NCBI GenBank assembly: GCA_022836615.1
Contig: MU405314.1
Span: 78,708 to 142,707, forward strand
Direction of reading: 5' to 3'
From: Annulohypoxylon bovei var. microspora
Taxonomy: Eukaryota > Ascomycota > Sordariomycetes > Xylariales > Hypoxylaceae
DNA length: 64,000 bases
Shown here: in pieces, positions 1 to 9,688 of the stretch
Numbering within the stretch: position 1 is the first letter of the stretch
How the letters are laid out: every line of letters begins with the position of its first letter
Notes under the pieces: generated by a model
Databases searched by the model: none
Seen by the model: only the letters and a program-made list of their open reading frames with translations
Told to the model about the DNA's origin: nothing
Position numbers and translations under genes: made by a program

Positions 1-634
1 CGGCATTGCATGGATCGGGACCGTTGTATTACAATCACTACCGGACCCAAGCGCCCGGGTCAGGTCTGGTCGATTGTCTTAAACAACAACCTTAATCTGG
101 GCTTCTCATGGGGTGATTGATAATTACTACGACATTTCTAACTTGGCAGCTTGGGTATGCTATTTGTCTCTTGCACCTGGTAAGTTTGACTTCATTCGAA
201 TTTTTAATTCTATAACGATTGTGATATGGCAAACATTCTATGTGAACCAGGAGGTCAATTACTGTGATCCTTTTTGATCTCCATGCCTCCGGATATGTCA
301 ATCTGAAAGATAGGGATATTGATTACCTCGAGTCGTACCACGATTTGTACACGCGCGAAATTTCCTGGATTCCGTTAGAACTGTTTGATTTATATTAAAC
401 AATTATGATATACCGGAATTGCATATAATGTTACACTAAAAGCACAGGAAACACGTTGTGGCGTTAGCTCAGACTATCAAACCTCTGTAATAAGTAAGTA
501 TTGTCATCGTAAAGACGAAAATCGCATGTATTTTAGCTACGTGCCCCTTTAAAGGAATATCAAATCATAACTCTTTACCCTGGCAGGTTGTAGTTCGCAT
601 TTAATATTGTATTTATTCTTCAGTTTGGCTCAAA
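1..634. other. Intergenic, no gene seen
   Basis: This stretch is AT-rich with no ORF worth keeping and no tRNA or repeat that I can see. The last 100-200 bases are the likely promoter and leader of the gene starting at 635. Confidence 0.5.
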
Positions 635-1828
635 ATGTCAGTGTTAAGTCGATCTCAGTCTAATTTTCAAGGCGCGAATACTCCTAGGGAGAAGACTCAT
701 GCGTTGATGGAACAACTTTACGAGCCAAACCACACTCCAGCTTCAACGTGTACTGGGAGAAACGACCACATCGGCCAATGTTGCATTTCGAGTTGGCACA
801 AACGCGTGAAAAAAACCACACCGGATAACCATGTTGGGTTGAACTCAAAAAAGATGAGCCCAGCACCATTGAGACTTCCACCAAACAAGATATCACATAA
901 ATCAAATCCAGTACCTCAAAACCAGCCAATCCAAGTCTATTCCGAATACTTATTCCCTTTGCCGCCGACGAGCATGGCGTGTTCGCATAATCAGGCCTCA
1001 GGACCTCGATCACCATTCCCACCTCCCTATTCTTCGCTAATGCCTTCCATATCTACATCATCTTTGAAAGAAACACCTCCAAAGAATAACAATAGCAGTT
1101 TCATAAAACAGTCTGTCCATTCGGTTAGACGTACCCAATCTTCTACCGACATCCAACCAATATCACAATGGAAGCCGCTACCCGCTGAGCCATTGGTAAA
1201 TGTCAACAAAAGAGAACAAGGAGAGAATAAGACGTGGAAGCAGACCATTTTCAGGTTGACACCTGCATCAAACGTCGCTACTAAGCAAGAAATCAACACT
1301 CCTTGTCGAACTAACCCTAATGTCAATGTGACATATGGCCAGAGGCTCCCACCACCAGCCTTAGCCTCCCTAAAAGAACCGTTACCAAACACCGTTAAGA
1401 ATAGGGGGAAGTTACAAGAAGAAAAGCAAGCGAAAGGGAAGAAACTTCCAGATATCAAACCCCAGGATATCACAGACACAAGCAGAAATGAACATAGCGC
1501 ATCTAAGGATAGTTCGGGGTCTGAGGAGGGAAGTTCTGGAGATAGGGAAAGACTCACAACCGAACAAATATTGTGGCTCCATCAGAATTATAGGGGAGAG
1601 GCAACATTTCTGAAAGCTTGGGGGTTACACATCACGAGAAATGCTGATCGAGAGCGAGGACTTGAGATTATGCGAGAGCTTATGGCTGTTGAGTCTTCCA
1701 AGGGTAAAGAACGACAAATAAATGGGCAGCTTGAGAAGCCACGAGAACAGAATGGGAGATCGAAACTTACGACACCGAGGGATAGGGAAGGTTTACAAGC
1801 AATCGAGGAAGAAAGAAACACCTACTAA
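635..1828 (+). CDS. Hypothetical fungal protein with conserved-looking C-terminal segment
   Basis: This is a single-exon ORF of 397 residues. The ATG lies in a good fungal context (CTCAAAATGTC). Residues 1 to about 300 are low-complexity, rich in Ser, Pro, Asn and Lys, and look disordered. From about residue 300 an acidic Ser-rich linker leads to a compact stretch of about 50 residues (TTEQILWLHQNYRGEA, then FLKAWGL, then GLEIMRELM). That segment resembles the C-terminal part of small uncharacterised proteins I recall from Sordariomycetes; I know no function for it. No signal peptide or membrane segment is visible. The tail is charged and probably also disordered. It sits upstream of the O-methyltransferase on the same strand but over 1.1 kb away, so no functional link is implied. 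A real gene is likely because the long ORF is uninterrupted in AT-rich surroundings. Confidence 0.65.
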   Translation: MSVLSRSQSNFQGANTPREKTHALMEQLYEPNHTPASTCTGRNDHIGQCCISSWHKRVKKTTPDNHVGLNSKKMSPAPLRLPPNKISHKSNPVPQNQPIQVYSEYLFPLPPTSMACSHNQASGPRSPFPPPYSSLMPSISTSSLKETPPKNNNSSFIKQSVHSVRRTQSSTDIQPISQWKPLPAEPLVNVNKREQGENKTWKQTIFRLTPASNVATKQEINTPCRTNPNVNVTYGQRLPPPALASLKEPLPNTVKNRGKLQEEKQAKGKKLPDIKPQDITDTSRNEHSASKDSSGSEEGSSGDRERLTTEQILWLHQNYRGEATFLKAWGLHITRNADRERGLEIMRELMAVESSKGKERQINGQLEKPREQNGRSKLTTPRDREGLQAIEEERNTY

Positions 1829-2974
1829 TCCGACCAAGGTCCCTAAGGGGAGTCTTTGAGTAATATGTTGCGGATAATTGTTCAAGTAGATCTGAGGATT
1901 CATTTTTGGGTTAAAGACTTTCAAGCTGACGGAAAATTACTATCGTGACCTGGATGAAGTTCATTCAGGGGTTCAGGGGTATTTGGGATTGGTGAAACTG
2001 AATAAGCAAGTCGGTAATGAAAACAGTTAACTAATAGTTTAATCTAGTATACATAATGTATTATATTTTAAAACGTACCTACTTGATTACTGCCTAGGTA
2101 TTCTCTTCAATTGGTGAACATTCTTCCTTGCTAGCATTTCGCTGCATATATATAACCCTAACCCTAGCTCTGCTTTAACTCTAACCATAACCATAGACGG
2201 TTATCACAATGTTGTAATTCATTGGCTGAAATCTTAAAAGATATTGATAAACTAATTTGGAGTTGTAGGTAGTTGATTTAAACATTATGGGTCTTACAAA
2301 GCTGTATCATGATAGCCTTCCGTTCGCCGCCTGGTCGAGGGACTAACCTTAGGGCAGTAGTTATAAGACTAATCGGTTCCTTATGACATATACATGGCAC
2401 TACACATTGCGTCAGCACCCAATTAGCCTACGATGGTGAATGGAATCACTTTCATTGTACTGGGCGGGAGACTAGTTATTAGTGTATTTAGGTTCGATTC
2501 CTATTAGCGCTATTGGTGTCGCTCTAGTAACACTCCATTCTATTATGTCACTTCGCAATCAAATTCCCACACTTCTACGTAACACGTTTAGCGGACCGGG
2601 TAGTGGACTCTCATATATCTTCACCAATTGCGGCAACTCTAGAACGAATGACTCTTTAGCTCCGGCATATCTGTGTCTTATTAGGAATCATTCTACGGTT
2701 GTATTTTAACGTTCTTCCTAAGCGTGACCCTGGATGAAGAGTTTGCTTACCAACATCGAACTTCAGCCTATCATTATGATGTGGTAATCCGCAATCCGCT
2801 ACCAAAGTGGGTTATTCAGGGCACCTATATAAGAATGTCATTTCAAGCTTGCATGTGTGTAGGGGTTCCTTAATATGGTAGGTAGTTACTCTTTCAACAA
2901 CACTTATCAAAGACCTCGAACACAGCTTTTCGTTTCTTTATCTGTATCAGAACATCGTCCGTCGGTACACTAAA
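1829..2974. other. Intergenic spacer with short telomere-like motif
   Basis: No gene is supported here; a 75-codon ORF at 2482-2709 resembles nothing I know. The stretch contains a short telomere-like run (see 2153-2167). Its last 200 bases are the presumed promoter of the O-methyltransferase. Confidence 0.4.
2153..2167. repeat. Short interstitial telomere-like repeat
   Basis: TAACCCTAACCCTAG is two and a half copies of the fungal telomere unit (CCCTAA). It is followed by decayed versions (CTAACC, ATAACC) up to about 2195. It may be chance or a scar of break repair. Confidence 0.45.
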
Positions 2975-4504
2975 ATGAGAGAAAGAGCGCTACAGAGCGT
3001 ATCAGAACTCCGCAATATTCTACAACAAAATAATGAAGCCTCTCTAAGCGAGTCAGAGAGAGTACAGGCTCTTCAGGCGGCTAAAGCTCTCGTGAATTCT
3101 CTTGAAAAGCCTGCAGATGCTCTCCTCATACTAGGTTATACCGTATGTTTTCCTGCCTACCTAGACTATAATTGTCTAGAAAAGCATGCGCCAGTGTATT
3201 TAACCAGTTTTAATCTTCTAGCCTGCAGTTTGGATGGCTATGAGGATATGTGTTGAATTGAACGTATTCTCAATTCTATCAGAGAATTGTGAAACGTCTT
3301 CTCAAGAGCTCGCCCGGAGGACTGGTGCCGATGAGGCATTAATCAGTGAGTCCCCTATCCTATATATATGTTTTATATAGTCATGATATTCATTATGAAT
3401 CAAAGAACGCCTTGTGCGCGTGCTGGTAGCATCGGGCTACGTCGCAGAACAGGGGCCAGGTCTCTACGGCTCAACAAAATGGACGGAGCAGCTACAGACG
3501 AAAGCTACTCAAGGTATGGTGAAATACATGTAAGTGAGCAGATTCAGGACAATACATTTCTTGATCGGAGATAATAGGCCGTCAGCTCAGATGCTCACTG
3601 CCTGCCTACCTACTCATAGTTACGATATCCCAATGCCAGCTATCGCTCAAGCGCCGTCCTGGTTCAAAAAGACAGGTTATCAAAACCCAACCGACCCCAA
3701 GGATAGCCTTTTGCATTACGCTTTTGACTGCAAGGGTACGGAGCTATTCCCTTGGCTCTCCTTACCGGAGAATGTGCACCACTGGGATGATGCGAATACG
3801 TTCTTCGAGGGTGATAAGAGTCGCCCCTCATGGGTGACCTGGTTTCCGGTTCGAGAGAAACTTATTTCTAACAGGAGCAACGTTGGCAGCGTTAATGACG
3901 GCGAAGCCCCACTTCTGGTGGACGTTGGTGGAGGTAGAGGCCAAGATATTACGGAATTTGAGCAACAGTTTCCCGACATCTCTGGGAGGTTGGTACTTCA
4001 AGACCAACGGCTTGTCCTAGACAGTGCGATCTCGTTATCACCACGGGTTGAAAAGTATGCCATTGACTTCTTCAACGAGTCGCCAGTGAAAGGTACAGTA
4101 CATGACACAATACCCCTTAACCTAGATGAAGTATTGACACTCGGGATACTTTATCGACTTACCAGCTAACTGCTTCCTCCTTAGGTGCCCGTATTTACTT
4201 CCTGAAATTCATTTTACACGATTTCATGGACGAACAATGTCTTACGATTCTGAAGAACATTATGACTTCAATGAAAAGGGGGTATTCCTACCTTGTTATC
4301 AATGACTTCATCCTCCCCGACGTGGGGTGTTCGCTACTTCCAGCACAGTGGGACCTAGTAATGATGGCGGCAATGGCATCAATGGAAAGAAGCGAGTCTC
4401 AATGGCATGCCCTCCTTAAGGCGGCAGGGCTGTCAATTGAGGGGTTATATCAACCGCCAGGTGTTGGGCAGGGTATTATAATCACAACATTAGAGCAGAA
4501 GTAG
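2975..4504 (+). CDS. O-methyltransferase, COMT-like (SAM-dependent)
   Basis: The exons are 2975-3142, 3222-3345, 3406-3513, 3571-4092 and 4185-4504. Joined, they give 413 residues with no stop, normal for fungal secondary-metabolite O-methyltransferases (about 400-420). All four introns (60-92 nt) are GT..AG, and the last has a GCTAAC branch site. The N-terminal half carries the winged-helix dimerisation domain (VWMAMRICVELNVF, then SSQELARRTGADEALI, then RLVRVLVASGYV). The SAM-binding glycine motif DVGGGRGQD is at about 251-259. The catalytic-base motif FILHDFMDE follows, with His at about 319. It would transfer a methyl group from SAM to a phenolic or carboxyl oxygen of an unknown metabolite in the cytosol. 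No polyketide or peptide synthase gene lies nearby, so the substrate cannot be inferred. The start has a good context (CTAAAATGAG). Apparently intact and functional. Confidence 0.85.
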
Positions 4505-4919
4505 AAATAAGGAATGTGAGGTTGCCATAATGCAATATCAAGCATGTAGTGTAACGATATCTAGGCTTATTTATCTACTATGAAATCTAAATAATTAAAT
4601 AAATTTCAAACCATATATATAATGTCTTCTCCAAGCCATAAAAGTTAGAAAATAATGTCATTAAGGGGTAGAAAAGGTACATTATTTGATATGAGAAGCT
4701 GTATGGCGTCAAAATAAATAAACATGTGCTAATATTACTGTATTGGACTGTGTGCCAATCTATCCCCTCATTACCTAATCAGCCTTTACTGCTAGCCAAA
4801 AAATGTGTAAATTGCTTAGATAATTGATTGTTGGGATGGATAGTTCAAGTACAGTGCGATACAGTAGCATTGGCATATGTTCGCACATGCTTCATTTATC
4901 TTGACACCAGTCTACGGCT
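4505..4919. other. AT-rich spacer with dispersed repeat copy
   Basis: This is the 3' flank of the O-methyltransferase. It includes copy A of a dispersed repeat at 4761-4889 and runs up to the target duplication of the hAT-like element. No gene is seen. Confidence 0.5.
4761..4889. repeat. Dispersed repeat, TATCCCCTCATTA family, copy A
   Basis: It begins TATCCCCTCATTACCTAATC and ends TTCGCACATG. A diverged relative with the same start, the same internal blocks (AGCCAAAA, ATACAG) and the same end lies at 26040-26154. The type of element is unknown. Confidence 0.55.
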
Positions 4920-5408
4920 TACCAATTCAGGGCTTCCATCAAGTCAAATGGTTATTTGCTTTGATTGGCTGTTTGATTTGATTGTTTGAATCAAATCAAA
5001 TTTCTTACGATACTGGCAAATCAAAGTAGACTTTTCAGTTTGTTTGGGTGGATACTCATATTATGAGGTCCACAAAACCCACATATATACCCATTTTGGC
5101 CCTGACTTGGTGGTTTTACCCCCTTCTCAACCTCGGATCTCCCAGCCTTTTTGTCACCTTGCCTACCTGTTATAAAGCCGCATAGTGGCCTAAGCTTTCG
5201 CGTCGCGACGACATGGTTGACGAGGGTTAACGTGGGGTTAGCGCGTTAGATCAGGGGTGGTTTCTCCACTTTTAACGATTACTAATCAAATCAAACCTAA
5301 GATATCGCCAAATAAATCGTTTTATATCTTATTTGATTTGATTTGATTCAAAGCAAATAATAGCCTCGAATTTCGTTTGTTTGACTTGGTGGAAGCCCTG
5401 TACCAATT
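4920..5408. mobile_element. hAT-like miniature transposon (473 bp) with 8-bp target duplication
   Basis: The element itself is 4928-5400. Its ends are inverted repeats: CAGGGCTTCCATCAAGTCAA at the left and, on the other strand at the right, CAGGGCTTCCACCAAGTCAA (one mismatch). It is flanked on both sides by the same 8 bases, TACCAATT (4920-4927 and 5401-5408). An 8-bp duplication with a CAGGG-type tip is the hallmark of the hAT superfamily. Subterminal runs of TTTGATTTGATTTGATT lie inside each end and may be transposase-binding repeats. The inside is too short for a transposase and has no ORF, so it would be a non-autonomous element moved in trans. It sits between the O-methyltransferase and the amidase. 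Confidence 0.88.
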
Positions 5409-5550
5409 CACTTTAGATCTACACTAACACGGTTCAATTGAAGCCCAAATTAAGTTCTATCTGAGATCGGAGGGCTTTATTGTAGTTGCAAAATAACGCA
5501 TTACCAATGATCGAGGTTAAACCATTGAATGAATGGCAATCCTCGTGATT

Positions 5551-8500
5551 CTAAAGGCGAGCAGGGATCCCGACGTCAGAAACACCTTGAGAGATCGGTT
5601 GAGAACCTGTCGCCTTCTCGAGGGCTGCATATACAATCTTAGCGATGGCCCAAACCTTTTCCTCTTCGAACTTCCTGGCCACTATCTGCACACCTACCGG
5701 CCCTCCGTGGTAGGTATCCGCGTCATCTAGACTACGATTAACATTTTGGCTCTGACGTATGAAATGGAAATATTCATAGTGGAAAAGTCCTATGTGACTT
5801 ACATGCTTTCCAATTCTTCTCATCTTTCTTATTCAGGGGCTGATGGCTGTGGTCGAAGGGATCCAAGGTCTTATCGACTTTAGTGACGGGAATCACAGCT
5901 ACACTGTAGTTCAGTAAGTTGAGTGTCTCGGTGTAGTCTAACCCGCGTCAGCATAAATAATTGAGTCAGATTGTAGCATATGTCTACACGAACCGATATG
6001 ATAAAGCTTTCCGGGAATATTTGCCGCGTGGGGTGCAACAGGCATTATGACTGCATCGACAATTTGGCCTGGGAAACAGTTTAGCATGTAGTATTCCTTA
6101 CAGGTACCTAATGTCTTGCTTACTCACCATCATCATTCGCGGTAGAATTCCAATAATCCAAATATTATGCTTCGAACTCAAGCCCCTGGATAAGTTAAAA
6201 CACCGTTACGCAATCATACCAAATGCAACCCACTTGCTATTTTAAATTAATTTTTAATACAACCATTATTTTTAAAATTAAATTACTTAATTAATATTTA
6301 CTTAATTAACTCGAAATTAAGGTACAATAACTATGATATAACTTTTTATAAATAATTCGTTTAACGACGATTTATAATTTAAATTTAATTCGTGATTATT
6401 GTCGTTATTATTGCCCTTTATTAATAAATCCCATAACTTTTACTTCTTTTTTATAACCGCTTTAATAATCGTAAAAGTTTTATTAAGGTTTAATTATACC
6501 TTTTTATACTTCGTTAATTTCGCTTTTTTTAACTTTAATTCCAAGTATTTATTATAAACTTAAGTAATGGTAAACTTAACCGTTAAAACCTTTAATATTT
6601 TAATTATCTTTTTAAATAAAAGGCAAGCTATAGGTTTATTAAAAATTAAATTAACATTAATTAAAATTTTTATTAAAACCTTAATATTCTTTAAATTAAA
6701 AAATGTTTTTAAGTTTATTTTAATTATTATAACGATTAAATTAAATATTATTAACCTTTAATTTATTAAAATAAGTTTTAAAATTTCACCGACTTAATTT
6801 AAAAAAACCCATTAATTATTTAACGACTTTTTTAAATAATAAGGAAAAATTTTAATAACTTAAAAACTTATTAAAATATTCTTTTTAATTAAATATTCCT
6901 TTTATATTATTTAATAAACGATTATAAATTTTTATTTATTAAGGTAATTATTATAATATAATGAACACACTTAAAAAAGCATTTTATAATACTTTTATTT
7001 TAAAAATAAATATACCTTTAAATTAATGGGTTATAAAACGTGTAACGTATAAAAGGAAAAAAAAATAATATATATTTTATTAATTAAATAAATAAAGAAA
7101 AATTCCGAAATGTAATAATTATTATAACCATTTATAAGAAATAATCGCCATTACCCACGATTTTTAAAGGTGGTTTCGGGTATAAAAATATTTATAAACC
7201 ATTTTAAAATAATTTTATTATTAGTTTATTTATTATTAAATAAAATAAATTATTAACCTTTAAATCTTTTTTTTTTTTCATTAAAAAATTATTATTATTA
7301 TATAATTTTATTTACATAAATTAAAAATGGGTTTAAATAACGGTTACCATTATTTATATATTTAATTATTAACGTTTAAATACGTTTACCATTATTTTTA
7401 ATAATTATAAACTTTTTATAAGCTTTTTTAATTATAATATTATTATTTCCTTTTTTTTTTATTATTTTTATTTCGTTAACGTTATATAAATAATAATGGA
7501 ATATCGAAGCAACCTTTAAAATTATTAACTTATTAAAAAAAATATTAATATTTTTAATTATAACGCCGTTAACCTTTTTATAATTAATTATACAAGACTT
7601 AATTAATTAAAATTTAAGATGCCTTGTAAAAAACCGGTTATGTTAGTTTTTTCCTAGGTTAATAGGCCTGCTTTTATATTCTAATAATTTAATCGCGATA
7701 TAACAAAAGTAATATATAAAGAAGACATAGCTAAGGCGGCTTAACGTAACAACCCAATCGGCCAACTCTTACTCCTTTATTAACGATAACTTCTAACGAT
7801 CCTAGAAATACTCTTCTCATATTCGTACGCCCAATATTCGTCAAGAAAGATAACTACAATTAATAAGATATTATTTTAACGCCTCGCAAAGCAACGATCC
7901 ATTTAAAACGTCGTTTATTGCGTGCGCGTAACACAATTAGGCTAAAACACTAACCATATTAGAAAGTTGAGAAGTTGAGGAATAAGATAATAAGTTTTTT
8001 ATTTCAATTAAACAACAATTAATTAAGTTATAAAGGGAAAAGGCGGTGGACCTTAACGCGATTGCGTTGCGATTTTGAAGTGAATCACACTTGGTATAAG
8101 CGTATAACGGTGGATCGACTTAGCGAGATCTTGGAATTTCAGTAGTTCCAGTGGCGGTCGGAGCTGCATGCCACGAGTATTAAGCGCGGGGATTAGAGGT
8201 TCACCGGACAACTTCAATTCTTTATGGACACTTTCGGCTCCATCTGCTCTTATAAAGGAGAGCTAGGCCACGAACGGATTAGTCATACGGCGGTAGGAGA
8301 CTCAGTTTAGATGAAAGTATCGCATGAACGAAATAAGGACTCTTACATGGATTTTAGTTGCCGTATTATGGGATGGTGGTGTCCAGTCGACGACCTAGTT
8401 ACTACTCTTAGCTTAAAAATCACTGGGGTACAGACTATCGGACACACCTTATGGCCGGCCTTCTTGACGGCGTCCACGACCATGTGCAGACTACGAGTAA

Positions 8501-9688
8501 CCGGAGGGTGAGGTTGCACGACTCCATCAGTCCATAGAATTCCGAGCTTCAACGGCGTATGGCCTTGTTTAGCGGTGCCATCAGTATTTGCTTTCCGGAG
8601 ATATTCGTCGACAATGTCTTGGCGAAAGGGAATGGGGACAACAGCAGGATCCCGAATCCAGGGCTGCGTTGACAGGATGGACTTCAGCATCAGTCCTAAG
8701 CCATCGATGGATGTGCTTAGAAACCCGATCGTCATCGGATAAGTCGTTTGTCCAGGATTACTAGTAGCGACATTTCGAAACGAAAACCTCTCGGGGGTTG
8801 GCTTGATGCCGAAGACTCCATTGTACGCAGCGGGAATTCGCACGGATCCCCCTATATCGGCACCCACGCCTAGCGTACTGCCTCGGAAAGCTAACAGTGC
8901 ACCCTCGCCTCCCGAAGAGCCGCCGCAGGAAAGGTTCTGGTTATTCGGGTTAAGGGTCTCGCCGATTATATGATTCTGTGTTTCGGTGTAGAAAAGCGTC
9001 TGCGGTACACTTGTTTTGCAATAGAGAACAGCACCCAGCGACAGCAACTCGGCAGTGATTTGGCTCTCTACCTGATGGACTTGGCTCGGGTCTTTGATGC
9101 CCATATTGCCTCCGATATATCCTACATATCCGGCTGTGGTGTCAACCCCTTTGACGTGGAATTGGTCCTTCAAGCTCACTGGCAGACCGTGAAGGGGACC
9201 AATCGTTGTACCGTGCTCCTTGTAGTAGTCATCAAGTTGCTTAGCACGTTCCAATGCTTCGTCAAAAAATATCTCATGCAAGCAATTACCCTGAATAGAT
9301 AGGATTTAGCAGATATTCAGCTGGAAACGATCGTGGAAATAAGAAGCTCTAGGTATTCCCGCAGCCAGTATGTGAAATATAACCAATTGGGAGATGAGCT
9401 TACAATCTGATGTGCAATGGCGGCAGCTTTGCAAAACGCGGTGGCTACCTCAAAGCTAGTAAGATTCCCTTGTTTGACAGCATTGATGATAGGCAGGCTG
9501 TCCATAGATATGATTGATATATCCTGGGGGCCAAGGAATTGTTGGATGAACGGTCCAGTCAAGTCACGCTGTGTGGAAGCTCTCGCAATGTCCCCTGGGC
9601 TTAGTCTCCACTGCGGGTAGATCTTGGCGAGCGTGCTGGCTCGTTTGGCTGCCGCCTTTGCCTTCCAACTCTCAGTATCAGAACTCAT
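5551..9688 (-). pseudogene. Acetamidase-type amidase, split by a transposon and carrying a stop
   Basis: The exons on the minus strand are 9688-9404, 9290-8448, 8394-8347, 8262-8121 continuing at 6190-6128, 6068-5994, 5937-5803 and 5726-5551. With the inserted element and one TA copy removed, the frame closes over 589 codons. That fits fungal amidase-signature hydrolases (AmdS/FAAH family, about 550-590 residues), which split carboxylic amides to acid and ammonia. The catalytic triad is visible: Lys136 in GLPVSLKDQF, Ser220 in CGGSSGGEG and Ser244 in DIGGSVRIP. The C-terminal GGPVGVQIVARKFEEEKV motif is also present. Two lesions occur: the 1.93-kb element at 6193-8120, and a TAA at 6165-6167 (codon about 448), just inside the downstream flank. 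The stop would be explained by one C-to-T change in a Gln codon. The gene should be dead unless truncated products act. Confidence 0.9.
6191..8122. mobile_element. Fot1/pogo-like Tc1-mariner DNA transposon, AT-shifted, inserted in the amidase
   Basis: The element is 6193-8120 (1,928 bp), flanked by TA on both sides (6191-6192 and 8121-8122). The inverted ends start AGTTAAAACACCGTTACGCA on the left and, on the other strand, AGTCGATCCACCGTTATACG on the right. They align without gaps for about 43 bp. In the first 41 positions 27 match, and 11 of the 14 mismatches are transitions. From memory, Fot1 of Fusarium is about 1.9 kb with 44-bp ends beginning AGT and a TA target, so size, ends and target all agree. 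The interior from about 6240 to 8000 is extremely AT-rich with no usable ORF (only fragments such as 6567-6761), as expected after RIP. No transposase motif can be read. Confidence 0.88.

Noticed and set aside
2482..2520. Possible tRNA T-arm (GGTTCGATTCC)
   Set aside because: No matching acceptor, D or anticodon stems could be folded around it.
6567..6761. ORF inside the Fot1-like element
   Set aside because: Its Ile/Lys/Leu/Asn-only composition follows from AT-rich DNA; no transposase motif can be seen.
2975..9688. Secondary-metabolite gene cluster around the O-methyltransferase
   Set aside because: Only the O-methyltransferase and a dead amidase are present; there is no synthase, P450 or transporter within reach.
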